64,000 nucleotides of DNA from Serpula lacrymans var. lacrymans S7.9 (GCF_000218685.1 NW_006763290.1:3188908-3252907); one strand, 5' to 3'. Counted from the first letter of the stretch, positions 1 to 9,672 are shown. Numbers and translations: made by a program. Notes: generated by a model from the letters alone, not told the origin.

Positions 1-1055
1 GACACTGTAGATATCTTATTTTTTTTATTCCTATCTTTTTCTTTCCTTATTCTAACAATCTTATCCTGTACTACCCTCACAGGATTTGTCATTACATTAC
101 TTTGTATCCTTTCTCCTTCTTTTGCACAGACATACTATACATAGGTTTCCTTTTTTTACTATATAAACCCCTGTACTCTACCTTGTACATTATTAAAATC
201 GCAATCTAGTCTTGTTATCCTATCAAGTACATAGGATCTCTCACATAATTCCAAGCTCAAGTCCACTGCGTACTGTGATTTAGTGTGGTCACAATACCAA
301 TACTTTTTACTGTCATCATAATCACTTTCTACTGTTGAAGTCACTGTCATCCCCTTTGATTAGAGTCCTTCTGAGCATTAGAGTATGCGCGTCAGAAGCC
401 TGCTATCACCGGGATTCCCGTCATTTTTATTGTTCTCAAACCTGCCTTGTGCTACAAAGGTAGTGCTTGTCTTTATTTGTCTCAGTTCCCCATCTTGTTC
501 AGTACCAAGCCCCTATTTCTCAGCTACCCCTCCTCCTCAAACCCACACCTCCTGGGTTTGTTTTGAAGGATTGTAAGCTTACAATCCCACAAACAACCAG
601 AGCACCCACTATTCTAGCAGGCCTAGCCCATGAACAAGTTCTGTGGGGTCTGGGAGGATTGTTTGTTAATTTGTTTTGTATGTGGTTGCACAATAGGTAG
701 TCTTTATCATTAACAGTGGCACAGCCACCAGTCCCATAGAGGGTTTTTCTTGTAGATATTAGCACAATCAGCTGCAAAAGCATGTCAATCACATAAACAG
801 ATAGCATACATGTTGGGGCTGTGGTTTTTTGTCCATGTTTGGCCAAAAAAAGACATCTAGTTGGTCATCTCCATCTTGAAAGATGTAGGCCAGTTGTGTA
901 TCATCCATTAGTTGTTGATGAGCTGCTGTAAATATGACGTTTTTGATTATTGCTTGAAAATTTCTATAAAGTTGGTTTGACATAAAGGACATAGTGTGCT
1001 TGTAATAGGGGGTATAGGATATGTGGGCCTATTGGACAAGTGATGTGAGCAGCTG
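1..1055. other. No recognised gene
   Basis: AT-rich DNA with only short open frames, none with motifs I recognise. No terminal repeats or RNA genes were seen. Probably old repeat-derived sequence upstream of the first solo LTR. Confidence 0.5.
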
Positions 1056-1705
1056 TGTTAGAACTGTGATCTTACGGAGTGTCAGAGTTATGGAGTACAG
1101 AGATGGAGTAGGGGGTAACAAAGTACAAGATGGGGATTTGGCTTAGCTCCTGCACTAGGCCCTTCCATGGACCTTGGTCTCTAACTTGTCGGAATGAATG
1201 GAGCAGAGTAGAGGATGAAAATGGAGCAGAGTAAAAGGTCTTTCTCTGAAGGACCGGGGAGACTTAGAAAGGGACTTGTAAAAAGGTGAGGAAATTTAGT
1301 TAATATTTGAACTGCAAGAACAGAGTACAGGAGCTATAACTTATATACTGCCAGAGGAGTAGGAGCTCATAAGGAGTAACTTATAATGTAGGTACAGAGT
1401 TCTATGCAGACAATTATCTAGCGAGAGAGAAATGTATGTGCAAGGAGTATATTATAAGGTCTAAACTACAGAGTCCACAAGGAGTATGAGAATGTGCATA
1501 GGAAAGCATGTGACGGACTGGAAGTCCGGTGCAGGAGTATTGGAATGGGAATCCGGAGTACCATGTGGGGGTGGGGTACAGGGCTATGCCAACCGGCAGG
1601 CCATGAGGAGCGTAATCCCAAGAATACCAAAGATTTGGGAGGTTTGGACTTAAGGAAGTCTCCTTCAGAGATTCTGGAGTTCTGTCCTCCGGTAAGAATA
1701 TGACA
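1056..1705 (+). repeat. Solo LTR, family B, with 5-bp target duplication
   Basis: The repeat begins TGTTAGAAC and ends ATATGACA, so its ends are TGTTA...TGACA. It is flanked by AGCTG at 1051-1055 and again at 1706-1710, a perfect 5-bp target-site duplication. It aligns over its length with the LTR at 22342-22953, which is followed by a leader and a gag-like start codon, so this is a solo LTR left by LTR-LTR recombination. Partial copies lie at 7991-8031, 14161-14385, 37277-37462 and 39272-39560. Confidence 0.85.
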
Positions 1706-1741
1706 AGCTGGGAGAGTGTAATTAGTGGGTATGCAAATAGC

Positions 1742-2131
1742 TGTTACAATAACACAATTTCTGGACATCTCCTTTCCTTTTTATTCTCCGCTTTAACTTT
1801 ATACTTTAAGTGCCACGCGGCATTTCCCTTTCTCGCGCCGCGTTGCCTTTCTTTTACTTTTAGACTTAACTCTCTCACGCAGTGGAGCTGGCCATACGGG
1901 CTAGACCCTATGACATCATCAGCCACTGCCTTCATCAACTGTATAGTACACATGTACAAACAAACCTGTAGTAGTATATATACCCCAATAGATCCAGGAG
2001 ACTCCTCAGCGAGTCCTCCTGTTGTATACCAACTAACTCACTGCAGCCCAAGGGGTACCCACTCCCCATCTTCCACTACCTTTATAGTGTGTTCCTGTGT
2101 GTGCCAGAGTAACTAACTCTTGGTTGTTACA
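1742..2131 (+). repeat. 5' LTR of gypsy A1
   Basis: 390 bp, starting TGTTACAAT and ending TTGGTTGTTACA. It matches the 3' LTR at 7601-7990 base for base except about four substitutions, three of them in the first 25 bp. It contains a TATATATA promoter-like box around 1976-1983. The start and end form the short inverted repeat TGTTAC...GTTACA. Confidence 0.93.
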
Positions 2132-2350
2132 TTAGGACTCGCTCTTTCTACTCTCTCGCACGTGTGTGCAGAAGTCCCATCATTTGGGCACCCGGACTCC
2201 AGGGTGAAGGAGATTGGTTAGCGGTTAGGAATATCCCACATAGCAGATAGGTGCGCTCCTAGCGACGGCCTTGTAGTGCTTTGGGAGAAGAACCCAAAAC
2301 CTTCGATACGCGGCCCCCAGCGTTAAGGGGAGTACCTTAGCTCAGCAGTC

Positions 2351-2497
2351 GGTGTGGAACCACTGTTGATTAGATTTAAAATACAAACTTTCACTTTCGA
2401 ATACCTCTGACCAGGCCGGGCACTTGCCTCCGCCAGTCTGGAGAAGGGTTGACAGCTTAACAAGCGGACCACCCCCTGACAACCGTTCGGACCAGGG
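2351..2497 (+). promoter_or_regulatory. Structured 5' leader RNA of gypsy A1
   Basis: This untranslated leader block is conserved in the unrelated-looking gag leader of family F2 (58015-58161, minus strand) and in copy A2 (about 32467-32613, minus). Shared parts are GGTGTGGAACCACTG at its start, CCTCTGACCAGGCC, a small hairpin at 2418-2429, CCGCCAGTC, and a terminal hairpin whose 5-bp stem (2474-2478 with 2493-2497) holds the loop ACAACCGTTCGGAC. The stems covary between families while the loop stays. Role unknown: packaging, priming or translation are all possible. Confidence 0.6.
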
Positions 2498-2655
2498 TTT
2501 ATTACGTTTACATTTTTATATACTTTTTCAAATACTATAGTGTGGGTAGTCGGAGATTGAGATCCGATACTCAGCTGGGAAGAGGTTGATCCGCAGATAG
2601 CAAGCGGGGACCCCCAGTTACCTATTTTTACGTTACCCAAAGAGAACAAGTCGAC

Positions 2656-3717
2656 ATGTCGTCGCAAGATATGAATGCGCTACTGCACGCAATGCGTGTG
2701 CAGATAGCGGAATTAACCTCGCAGCTCGCCAAGATACAGGCCAACCCCCCTGTAGCAACCCCCTCGGTAGAGAAAAAGTTTAACAAGAAAGTCGAAGTCG
2801 TCGCTGACCCTGGCGCCTTCGAAGGAGACCGAGCGCGATTTGCCAAATGGTGGATCAAGCTCCAGATTTGGGTCAAGGTGAACTGGGACGCTTTCGCCGA
2901 CGATTTTGAGGTAGCCACTGCGGTGCTATCTCGCCTAAAAGGACCTGTGGCGGGTCGATACGCCCAAGTAAGACTCCAGGAATGCTACACCGCGGGTGTG
3001 TGGCCTACCTGGGACGATCTCAAGAAAGAGATCGAAAAATATTTCAAACCGCAAGCTGAGCGAGACTGGGCACGTCAGCAAATCCGTTCCTTCAAACAAG
3101 GAAACATGAGGACGGATGATTATGTCACCCGGTTCCTGGCCCTCTCCATCCAAGGAGGGTTAGGTAACGAACACGCAGTAGAACTGCTGGAACGCAATGT
3201 GAACCCTCGCATTGCAGAACAGATCTACCTGCAGGATACAAGAAGTGACGACCTGGCTCTGGCAGCCGAGGAAGTCCGACGAGTCGGTAGGGCCATGGAG
3301 CTCTACGCTATGCACCAAGGTGGCGGGTCCACCAAACAAACCACCACACCCCAGAGGCGCCCTGGGTCATCAAACCAACATCATAATCACTCTCACGGGT
3401 TCAAGCCGTTCGGGCTGCAGCCAGGACAGGGTGCTCCTATGGATATTGGCGCGGTCCAAGGCGGACAAATGCGCAGATTCAAGGGCAACTGTTACAACTG
3501 CGGCCAAGAGGGACACATGTCCCGAGACTGTAGAAACGGGGCGCAGGCTGCCCAACAAAAAAATAATCAAGGGCGCCAGGCGCGCCAACTAGAAATCGAA
3601 ATGCCGGACGATCGGCTCAACTCTTTGGCCGGTCGTTCTTACGACGAAATCCGGGCCTTCTTCTATGACCAACAGGTCAACGAAATGAAGGCTCAGGGAA
3701 AAGAATTCGGGGCTTAG
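2656..3717 (+). CDS. Gag protein of gypsy A1
   Basis: Encodes the 353-residue structural Gag that would form the virus-like particle and bind element RNA. The N-terminal 40 residues are predicted helical; residues about 55-190 have the look of the retrotransposon gag capsid domain (W-rich, with a QQIRSFKQG-type stretch). A single CCHC zinc knuckle, CYNCGQEGHMSRDC, sits near residues 279-292. The start is the first ATG after the leader. The frame is intact to TAG at 3715-3717 and overlaps the pol frame by about 48 nt in -1 phase, so Gag-Pol would be made by frameshifting at 3696-3702. Copy A2 has the same organisation but is broken. Confidence 0.9.
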   Translation: MSSQDMNALLHAMRVQIAELTSQLAKIQANPPVATPSVEKKFNKKVEVVADPGAFEGDRARFAKWWIKLQIWVKVNWDAFADDFEVATAVLSRLKGPVAGRYAQVRLQECYTAGVWPTWDDLKKEIEKYFKPQAERDWARQQIRSFKQGNMRTDDYVTRFLALSIQGGLGNEHAVELLERNVNPRIAEQIYLQDTRSDDLALAAEEVRRVGRAMELYAMHQGGGSTKQTTTPQRRPGSSNQHHNHSHGFKPFGLQPGQGAPMDIGAVQGGQMRRFKGNCYNCGQEGHMSRDCRNGAQAAQQKNNQGRQARQLEIEMPDDRLNSLAGRSYDEIRAFFYDQQVNEMKAQGKEFGA

Positions 3718-6041
3718 GTCACTTGGGTGCCTTAGCTCCTGGTAAAAATGAAGTAAACCACAACAAAGTGGCCCCTGCTCCGGGGTGTTGCACGAGCAAT
3801 AACGGAATGACGGGGATGGCTCCCCAATTTGTAAATAAGTTTTTAAATTTGTTATCAGAAGTATGTACTTGTATGAAGAAATGTAACTGCAATATTTATG
3901 ATACTACCGCTGCACCAGCGTCTCCCTTGGAGCGTGGCCCCGGCGAGACAAACACTAGGGTGCTTGATTCTGGTAAAACAAAAATAGAAAAACATGTGTC
4001 ATTCAAGATTCCTTCTTCTTCTTCTTCTTCTTCGGAGCCACCCTTTCCCGAAATCCCAATGCGTGTGTTGATGCGCACGTATTTATTCCAAAAAGAGATC
4101 CGTTTAGACGTTGGCGTGGAAAATCTTGCCAGGGGCAAAGTACACTCAACAAGCGCACTGCTTGATTCAGGCGCTAACGGGATCTTCATAGATCAGGTCT
4201 GGGCGGAGCAAATTGGACTCCCCCTTGTAAAATTAGAAACATCTATTCCCGTCTATAACGTTGACGGTACGCTTAACGCAGGTGGCTGTATTACACACAA
4301 ATGTTCTTTTGTGGTCGAATACCAAGGACACAGAGAACGAGTCACTGCCGAGGCTACCCAACTAGGGAAGATTAAATTAATCTTAGGCTGGACCTGGCTA
4401 TTTAAACACAATCCTGAGATCAACTGGCAGACAGGGGTTGTCACATTGTCACGTTGTCCCCAGGAATGTGTAAACTTGGGTAAACCAAATCATGTCCGTC
4501 ACAATGAGCGTCTCGAAAAGTTAAACGCTAGTCACGTTTACGAGCTCAGATCTTTAGAAAAGATCAACGACGATGATGATGAGGTAAAACCTGAGGAAGA
4601 GATTAAGAGGCTGGTACCTCCCGAGTACCACGACTTCTGGAAAGTCTTTTCGAAACACAAATCAGAGCGCTTCCCAGAGGCTAAGCCTTGGGACCATGCT
4701 ATAGATTTGAAAGACACCTTCAAACCAAGGAAGGGACACATGATACTGCTCTCTGCTCCTGAAAGAGACGAGGTATCTAGTTCCATAGACGAACAACTTA
4801 GGAAGGGTTACATCAGACCTTCCAAAAGTCCTATGACGTCCCCGGTGTTCTTCATTCCTAAAAAGGATGGTAAAAAGCGAATGATTATGGACTATCGTTA
4901 CGTGAATGAGCACACAGTTAAAAATGCGTATCCGCTGCCTTTGATTAGTCAGCTGGTGGACAAATTGGCTGGCGCCAAGATCCTGACAAAGATGGATCTC
5001 AGATGGGGGTACAACAATGTACGAATCAAAGAGGAAGATGCTTGGAAGGCCGCGTTCACGTGCCACCGAGGATCTTTTGAACCCCTTGTTATGTTCTTTG
5101 GGTTGACCAATTCACCGGCGACCTTCCAGAGCATGATGAACGAGATCTTTGCGGATATGGAAAACTGTGTCGTCATTTACATTGACGATTTATTATTATT
5201 TACAAAGTCGGACAATGAGGCTGAGCATGACAGGATCGTGCAAGAAGTCCTTCGACGCTTACAGGAACGGGACCTATTCGTTAAACCCGAAAAATGTAAT
5301 TTTAAAGTGAAGGAAGTAGACTTCCTCGGTATGATCATAGGCCAGAACGGAATCAGGATGAACCCTGAGAAAGTTCAAGCTATTTTGGAATGGCCAGAAC
5401 CTACTCGCGTCAAAGGGGTTAGGGCTTTCCTAGGCTTAGGCAATTTCTACCGAAGGTTTATCGAAAACTTTGCAAAAATCACGAGACCGTTGAACGATCT
5501 CACCAAAAAGGACCTTGTTTGGCAGTGGGGCGCCAAAGAACAGGAAGCTTTTGATAAGCTTAAACAGGCATTTACAACAGCGCCCATATTGGCATTCCCT
5601 GAATTAGACAAAGAGTTCCGGCTAGAAACCGACTCTTCTGACTTCGCCACTGGGGCTGTTCTATCAATCAAATGCCCTGATGATCTTTGGAGGCCTTGTG
5701 CCTATTTATCGCATAGTTTGTCGCCTACAGAGCGCAACTATCAAATATACGACAAGGAGATGCTGGCCATCATTAGAGCTTTAGAGCACTGGCGGCACTA
5801 CTTAGAAGGTGCTAGGCACCAATTCGAAATTTGGACCGATCATAAGAACCTGGAGTACTTCATGACGGCCCGAGACCTGAACCGGAGACAGGCCCACTAC
5901 GCGGTGTACTTGTCAAGGTTAAATTATAAATTAATTCATAAGCCAGGAAGCTCAATGGGGAAAGCGGATGCTTTATCTAGAAGAGAGGATCATGCCAACG
6001 GCATTGAAGATGACAACAAAGGTGTCACCCTGATAGATTAA
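3669..6041 (+). CDS. Pol N-terminal part of gypsy A1: protease, reverse transcriptase, RNase H
   Basis: The pol frame opens at 3669 inside gag and has no ATG near its start, as expected for a frameshift product. The aspartic protease motif LLDSGANG is near 4160. The reverse transcriptase carries MDLRWGYNNV and the catalytic YIDD box at 5178-5189. RNase H follows, with TDSSDFATGAVLS near 5630 and WTDHKNLEYF near 5840. A serine run near 4010-4035 comes from a TTC/TCT microsatellite. The frame ends at TAA 6039-6041, at the RNase H-integrase linker; the same frame is open from 6042 to 7589. Copy A2 has a sense codon here, so the TAA is a lesion of this copy. Confidence 0.9.
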   Translation, partial: PTGQRNEGSGKRIRGLGHLGALAPGKNEVNHNKVAPAPGCCTSNNGMTGMAPQFVNKFLNLLSEVCTCMKKCNCNIYDTTAAPASPLERGPGETNTRVLDSGKTKIEKHVSFKIPSSSSSSSEPPFPEIPMRVLMRTYLFQKEIRLDVGVENLARGKVHSTSALLDSGANGIFIDQVWAEQIGLPLVKLETSIPVYNVDGTLNAGGCITHKCSFVVEYQGHRERVTAEATQLGKIKLILGWTWLFKHNPEINWQTGVVTLSRCPQECVNLGKPNHVRHNERLEKLNASHVYELRSLEKINDDDDEVKPEEEIKRLVPPEYHDFWKVFSKHKSERFPEAKPWDHAIDLKDTFKPRKGHMILLSAPERDEVSSSIDEQLRKGYIRPSKSPMTSPVFFIPKKDGKKRMIMDYRYVNEHTVKNAYPLPLISQLVDKLAGAKILTKMDLRWGYNNVRIKEEDAWKAAFTCHRGSFEPLVMFFGLTNSPATFQSMMNEIFADMENCVVIYIDDLLLFTKSDNEAEHDRIVQEVLRRLQERDLFVKPEKCNFKVKEVDFLGMIIGQNGIRMNPEKVQAILEWPEPTRVKGVRAFLGLGNFYRRFIENFAKITRPLNDLTKKDLVWQWGAKEQEAFDKLKQAFTTAPILAFPELDKEFRLETDSSDFATGAVLSIKCPDDLWRPCAYLSHSLSPTERNYQIYDKEMLAIIRALEHWRHYLEGARHQFEIWTDHKNLEYFMTARDLNRRQAHYAVYLSRLNYKLIHKPGSSMGKADALSRREDHANGIEDDNKGVTLID
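3696..3739 (+). promoter_or_regulatory. -1 ribosomal frameshift signal of gypsy A1
   Basis: In the gag frame the sequence reads cag-gga-aaa, giving the heptamer G-GGA-AAA at 3696-3702 in the canonical X-XXY-YYZ phase, 12 nt before the gag stop. A six-base spacer (GAATTC) is followed by a predicted hairpin at 3709-3739: GGGGCT pairs with AGCTCC, then AGG with CCT and CAC with GTG around a TTGG loop, with one U-U mismatch and one bulged U. The pol frame is -1 to gag and open from 3669. Copy A2 keeps the heptamer (31264-31270, minus) and the hairpin with GGAGC/GCTCC. Confidence 0.75.
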
Positions 6042-7589
6042 TCAAGGGTCACCAATGTTAGAATCGGGCAAGATTCCGACCTCCTAGAAGTCTTTAGAAA
6101 AGACATCTCCCCAGAGGAAAAGGCGCGCCTTGACGGCAATGAAAACTATTTATGGAAAGACGGGCTCTTTCATTTCAAAAACAAAATCTATGTGCCTGAG
6201 TCCGCAAGGATCAAGGCAATAGATAGACATCATGACACTCCAGTGGCTGGGCACCCTGGATGGCAACGAACGATGGAGTTGATCTCCAGAAACTACATGT
6301 GGCCGGGCATGGTCAAAAACGTACAGGAATACGTAAAATCCTGTCTGAGATGCGCCATGGCCAAGAACTCCCATCAACCGCCGGCCAGTAAACTCATGCC
6401 AAACCCGATACCAGCTGGCCCCTGGCAGGATATATCGGTAGACTTCACGACGGATCTGCCCGAGTCAAACGGGTACGATTCAGTAATGGTGGTAGTAGAC
6501 CGCTTCTCCAAAGAAGTGGTATTCATACCCACCAACAAAACCATCGCCGCCGCCGGTACGGCAGACCTATTTAAGGATTTCGTATGGTCAATCCATGGGT
6601 TACCAGAAACGGTAATCTCCGATAGAGGACCGCAATTCGCTAGCGAATTTACGAAAGAATTATGCCGGATGCTGGGCATCAAACCTAAATTATCCACGGT
6701 GTTCCATCCGCAAACCGATGGACAAACGGAGAGACTCAACCAGGAGTTGAAACAGTATCTCCGGATATTTATTAACGACAGACAGACAAATTGGGCCAAG
6801 TGGCTAAAGATAGCCCAGTTCTCTTATAATATTAAACAGTCGTCGGCTACAGGAAAGGCACCATTCGAGGCTACTAGATCGTACCTCCCCAGAATGGGTG
6901 TAGAACCTGGCAAAAGCAAAAACGAGGCTGCTGGGAACATGGCAAAAGACATGAAGTCTGTCTTGGACGAAACGCGCAAAGCGCTATTTAAAACTGCGGA
7001 GCAGATGAAAGACAGGGCAGAGCGTAGACGCTCTAAGGCCCCTGATTACAAGATTGGCGACCTGGTCTGGTTAGACACCGACCACTTGAAATTAAAAGAC
7101 CGGCAGTCTAGAAAACTGACCGAAAAGTGGATTGGCCCTTACCGGATTAAGGAAGTCAAACCTAATGCGGTGGAGCTGGAACTCCCAAAACGAATGAGGG
7201 TGGTACCCACGGTTAACATTAGCCGTGTGAAACCCTACAAGGGACCGCTGCCGGGACAGCGCGTAGACCGGCCCGGTCCGGTAGTAGTCACCCAGGAAGG
7301 TGAAGAAGAGTTCGAAGTCGAACGGGTGGTAGATGCACGCTTGAAGCGTGGAAAATTAGAGTTCCTGGTCCTATGGAAGGGCTACGGAGACGAGGACAGA
7401 ACGTGGGAACCAGAATCCCATCTGGAAAACTCCCGCGACGCTGTTCGCGAATTTTATTCTAGGAATCCCTCAGCTCCCAGGAAGCTTAGAGGCATAGATT
7501 CAAACCTTTTTAATTCCCTCTTTCAACCTATGCCCGAAAATTTTACTACTACCTCCGGAATTTGGTCTCGCCTGGAAGTCGAGCCTTAG
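6042..7589 (+). CDS. Pol C-terminal part of gypsy A1: integrase with chromodomain
   Basis: This continues the pol frame after the single TAA; the first ATG is at 6192. The H2C2 zinc domain (HHDTPVAGHPGW ... CLRCAMAK) is followed by the DDE core: D in VDFTTD (near 6440), D in SDRGPQF (near 6620) and E in QTERLNQE (near 6729). After a GPY-like region comes a chromodomain, roughly 7302-7470, with VLWKGYGDEDRTWEPE, which in chromoviruses targets integration to modified chromatin. It ends at TAG 7587-7589, 11 bp before the 3' LTR. Without readthrough the integrase would not be made as part of Gag-Pol. Confidence 0.9.
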   Translation, partial: SRVTNVRIGQDSDLLEVFRKDISPEEKARLDGNENYLWKDGLFHFKNKIYVPESARIKAIDRHHDTPVAGHPGWQRTMELISRNYMWPGMVKNVQEYVKSCLRCAMAKNSHQPPASKLMPNPIPAGPWQDISVDFTTDLPESNGYDSVMVVVDRFSKEVVFIPTNKTIAAAGTADLFKDFVWSIHGLPETVISDRGPQFASEFTKELCRMLGIKPKLSTVFHPQTDGQTERLNQELKQYLRIFINDRQTNWAKWLKIAQFSYNIKQSSATGKAPFEATRSYLPRMGVEPGKSKNEAAGNMAKDMKSVLDETRKALFKTAEQMKDRAERRRSKAPDYKIGDLVWLDTDHLKLKDRQSRKLTEKWIGPYRIKEVKPNAVELELPKRMRVVPTVNISRVKPYKGPLPGQRVDRPGPVVVTQEGEEEFEVERVVDARLKRGKLEFLVLWKGYGDEDRTWEPESHLENSRDAVREFYSRNPSAPRKLRGIDSNLFNSLFQPMPENFTTTSGIWSRLEVEP

Positions 7590-7600
7590 AAGGGGGGTAG

Positions 7601-7990
7601 TGTTACGATAACACAAATTCCGGACATCTCCTTTCCTTTTTATTCTCCGCTTTAACTTTATACTTTAAGTGCCACGCGGCATTTCCCTTTCTCGCGCCGC
7701 GTTGCCTTTCTTTTACTTTTAGACTTAACTCTCTCACGCAGTGGAGCTGGCCATACGGGCTAGGCCCTATGACATCATCAGCCACTGCCTTCATCAACTG
7801 TATAGTACACATGTACAAACAAACCTGTAGTAGTATATATACCCCAATAGATCCAGGAGACTCCTCAGCGAGTCCTCCTGTTGTATACCAACTAACTCAC
7901 TGCAGCCCAAGGGGTACCCACTCCCCATCTTCCACTACCTTTATAGTGTGTTCCTGTGTGTGCCAGAGTAACTAACTCTTGGTTGTTACA
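7601..7990 (+). repeat. 3' LTR of gypsy A1
   Basis: 390 bp, TGTTACGAT...TTGTTACA, preceded by the polypurine tract AAGGGGGGTAG. It is about 99% identical to the 5' LTR at 1742-2131. Confidence 0.93.
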
Positions 7991-8031
7991 CCCCTTGTAC
8001 TCCGTTACTCTGAAGAGGCCACATTTCTGAC
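7991..8031 (-). repeat. Family B LTR remnant, inverted
   Basis: The stretch ending GAGGCCAC..TTCTGACA is the reverse complement of the first 40 bp or so of the family B LTR (compare 22342 onward). It directly abuts the end of gypsy A1, and no matching piece lies at the A1 left border. Confidence 0.6.
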
Positions 8032-9039
8032 AGTTTCGACTGCTACAACATCAACCAGCACTGTCTCATCAAAAATCATCAAGTTCCTATCGCACAAAAT
8101 GTCATATTGCCAGTAATTCTTGACATTAATAGTAATGTTGTATGTGGAAGCTCATGTGGCTTTGTTCCAATATATTCAGTTGAAGGATGTGTGCTGCAGA
8201 TATTGTGTCATGCATGTAAGTTATTATGTTGTCTGTACTAATCTACTCATGTATGTATGGTGCAACAGATGAAGTTATAATACAGAGTCTAGTATGTGGG
8301 CACAGTTAATACTGGCATCTATTGTGCACAAGCAGTGAATAATAACTAGTACTAGTTTATGCATTCTGTGTAGATGATGCAAGGTATATTGTGACAGCAT
8401 CAGCTGAAACAAATGCTAGGTCAAAAAACTATATTCTTATAAGGAAGTCTGATATTGTGGGTCTGTTACACTTTAGCATTGATCAATTACAGTACATATT
8501 TTCTAACAAATGCTGCTTAGATGAAGTCAGCAGATGGCCTTCTAATGATGGTAGTGTGAATAGCATCCCAACTACTCATTGCTGTCAACATCATCAGAGA
8601 TTTCCAATGTATTTCATCTGTTCTATAGTGTTAGCAGTTTTCAGTGTACTATTTTTCTTCCTATCTCATAAACATCATGTTGTAGAATATAAGCTAGCTG
8701 CTGCATAGTTACAAGCTGTACATATTTATGGATCTATATGATAATTTTCCATTTGGTCCTTCACTATAACAACCTATTTGCCAAGGGTGAAATATTGGGG
8801 GAAAAATACTCCTAGAACAAACACTGTGCATTTTCTAAAAGTAACATCAGATTTTGCCAGTGGCATTAAGACTTTTTGCGTATTATTTAAGTGTCTTTAC
8901 TAGTGTAAGTGAGTTTCATTATTGCATTGAAGCCTTAAACACCATCTGGATGTACAGGACAAAACTGCGTAATTGTGGCAAGAGAAAAAGGAAAAAGGGC
9001 ACAATAGCTCCACTTTGCTGAAGCTGCTAGGTGTCTACT
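8032..9039. other. No recognised gene
   Basis: AT-rich sequence with one 105-codon open frame at 8391-8708 that has no motif I recognise and ends in a hydrophobic stretch. I see no terminal repeats. Confidence 0.4.
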
Positions 9040-9672
9040 GAGTCTATCAGTTTTCCTACCCTATGACTGGGTGTAGCATGTATCAAGGCATTCTTGGAAG
9101 CTTCAAACAGGCTTAGCAGGTGCCAAGGAGCTTTACAGGCAGCTGCAAGATAGGAAAATAAAAAGACTTAGTAGGCACCAATCACTTTCAGTGGGTGTCA
9201 AGGTAATCTGGGAAGCTTTGAACAGCCTTGGCAGGTGTCAAGCAGCTTCAGTGGGCATCAAGGTGATCCAGGAAGCTTCAAACAGTCTTAGCAGGTATTA
9301 AGGCAGCTGAAAGACTTAGTAGGTACTAAGCAGCTTCAGTTGGCATTGAGGCAATCCAGGAAGATTTGAACAGCCTCAATAGGTGTCAAGTAGCTTTACA
9401 CACAGCCATAAGGAGACTCAGTAGGCACCAAGCAGCTTCAGTAGGCATCAGGGTGATCCAGGAAGCTTCAAACAGCCTCAGAGACTCAGTAGGCACCAAA
9501 CAGCTTTCATGGGTGTCAAGGCAATCCAGGAAGTTTCAAACAGCCTCAGCAGGTGCCAAGGAGTTTTACATGCACAGCTGGAAAATCAGCAAATAGAAAG
9601 ATTCAGTAGGCAGGGTATCAAGGCATTCTGGGAAGCTTCAAGCAGCCTCAGCAGGTGCCAAGCAGCTTTAGA
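9040..9672. repeat. Degenerate tandem repeat (minisatellite)
   Basis: Roughly 630 bp built from diverged units of the words GGAAGCTTCAAACAG, CCTCAGCAGGTGCCAAG, AGACTCAGTAGGCACCAAG and GGCATCAAGGTGATCCAG. Units recur with a composite spacing of about 100-130 bp, at least five times, with indels between them. The open frame at 9366-9596 lies in the repeat and is not evidence for a gene. Confidence 0.75.

Larger units (their letters stand above)
1742..7990 (+). mobile_element. Ty3/gypsy chromovirus element A1, nearly intact
   Basis: A 6.25-kb LTR retrotransposon with 390-bp LTRs, structured leader, gag, pol (protease, reverse transcriptase, RNase H, integrase) and a C-terminal chromodomain, followed by a polypurine tract (AAGGGGGGTAG) just before the 3' LTR. 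The LTRs differ at about four positions, so insertion is recent compared with copy A2 at 26616-33198. The visible coding lesion is one in-frame TAA at 6039-6041. The 5-bp flanks (ATAGC and CCCCT) do not match, so no target duplication is visible; the right flank is a piece of an inverted family B LTR. Confidence 0.93.

Noticed and set aside
2132..2160. tRNA primer-binding site after the A1 5' LTR
   Set aside because: TTAGGACTCGC does not match a tRNA 3' end that I can name; the priming mode stays open.
4010..4040. TTC/TCT run as a microsatellite of interest
   Set aside because: It lies in the open pol frame of A1 and only encodes a serine run; A2 has a shorter version.
8391..8708. 105-codon frame as a membrane protein gene
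   Set aside because: No recognisable motif, no intron signals and no support beyond frame length in AT-rich DNA.
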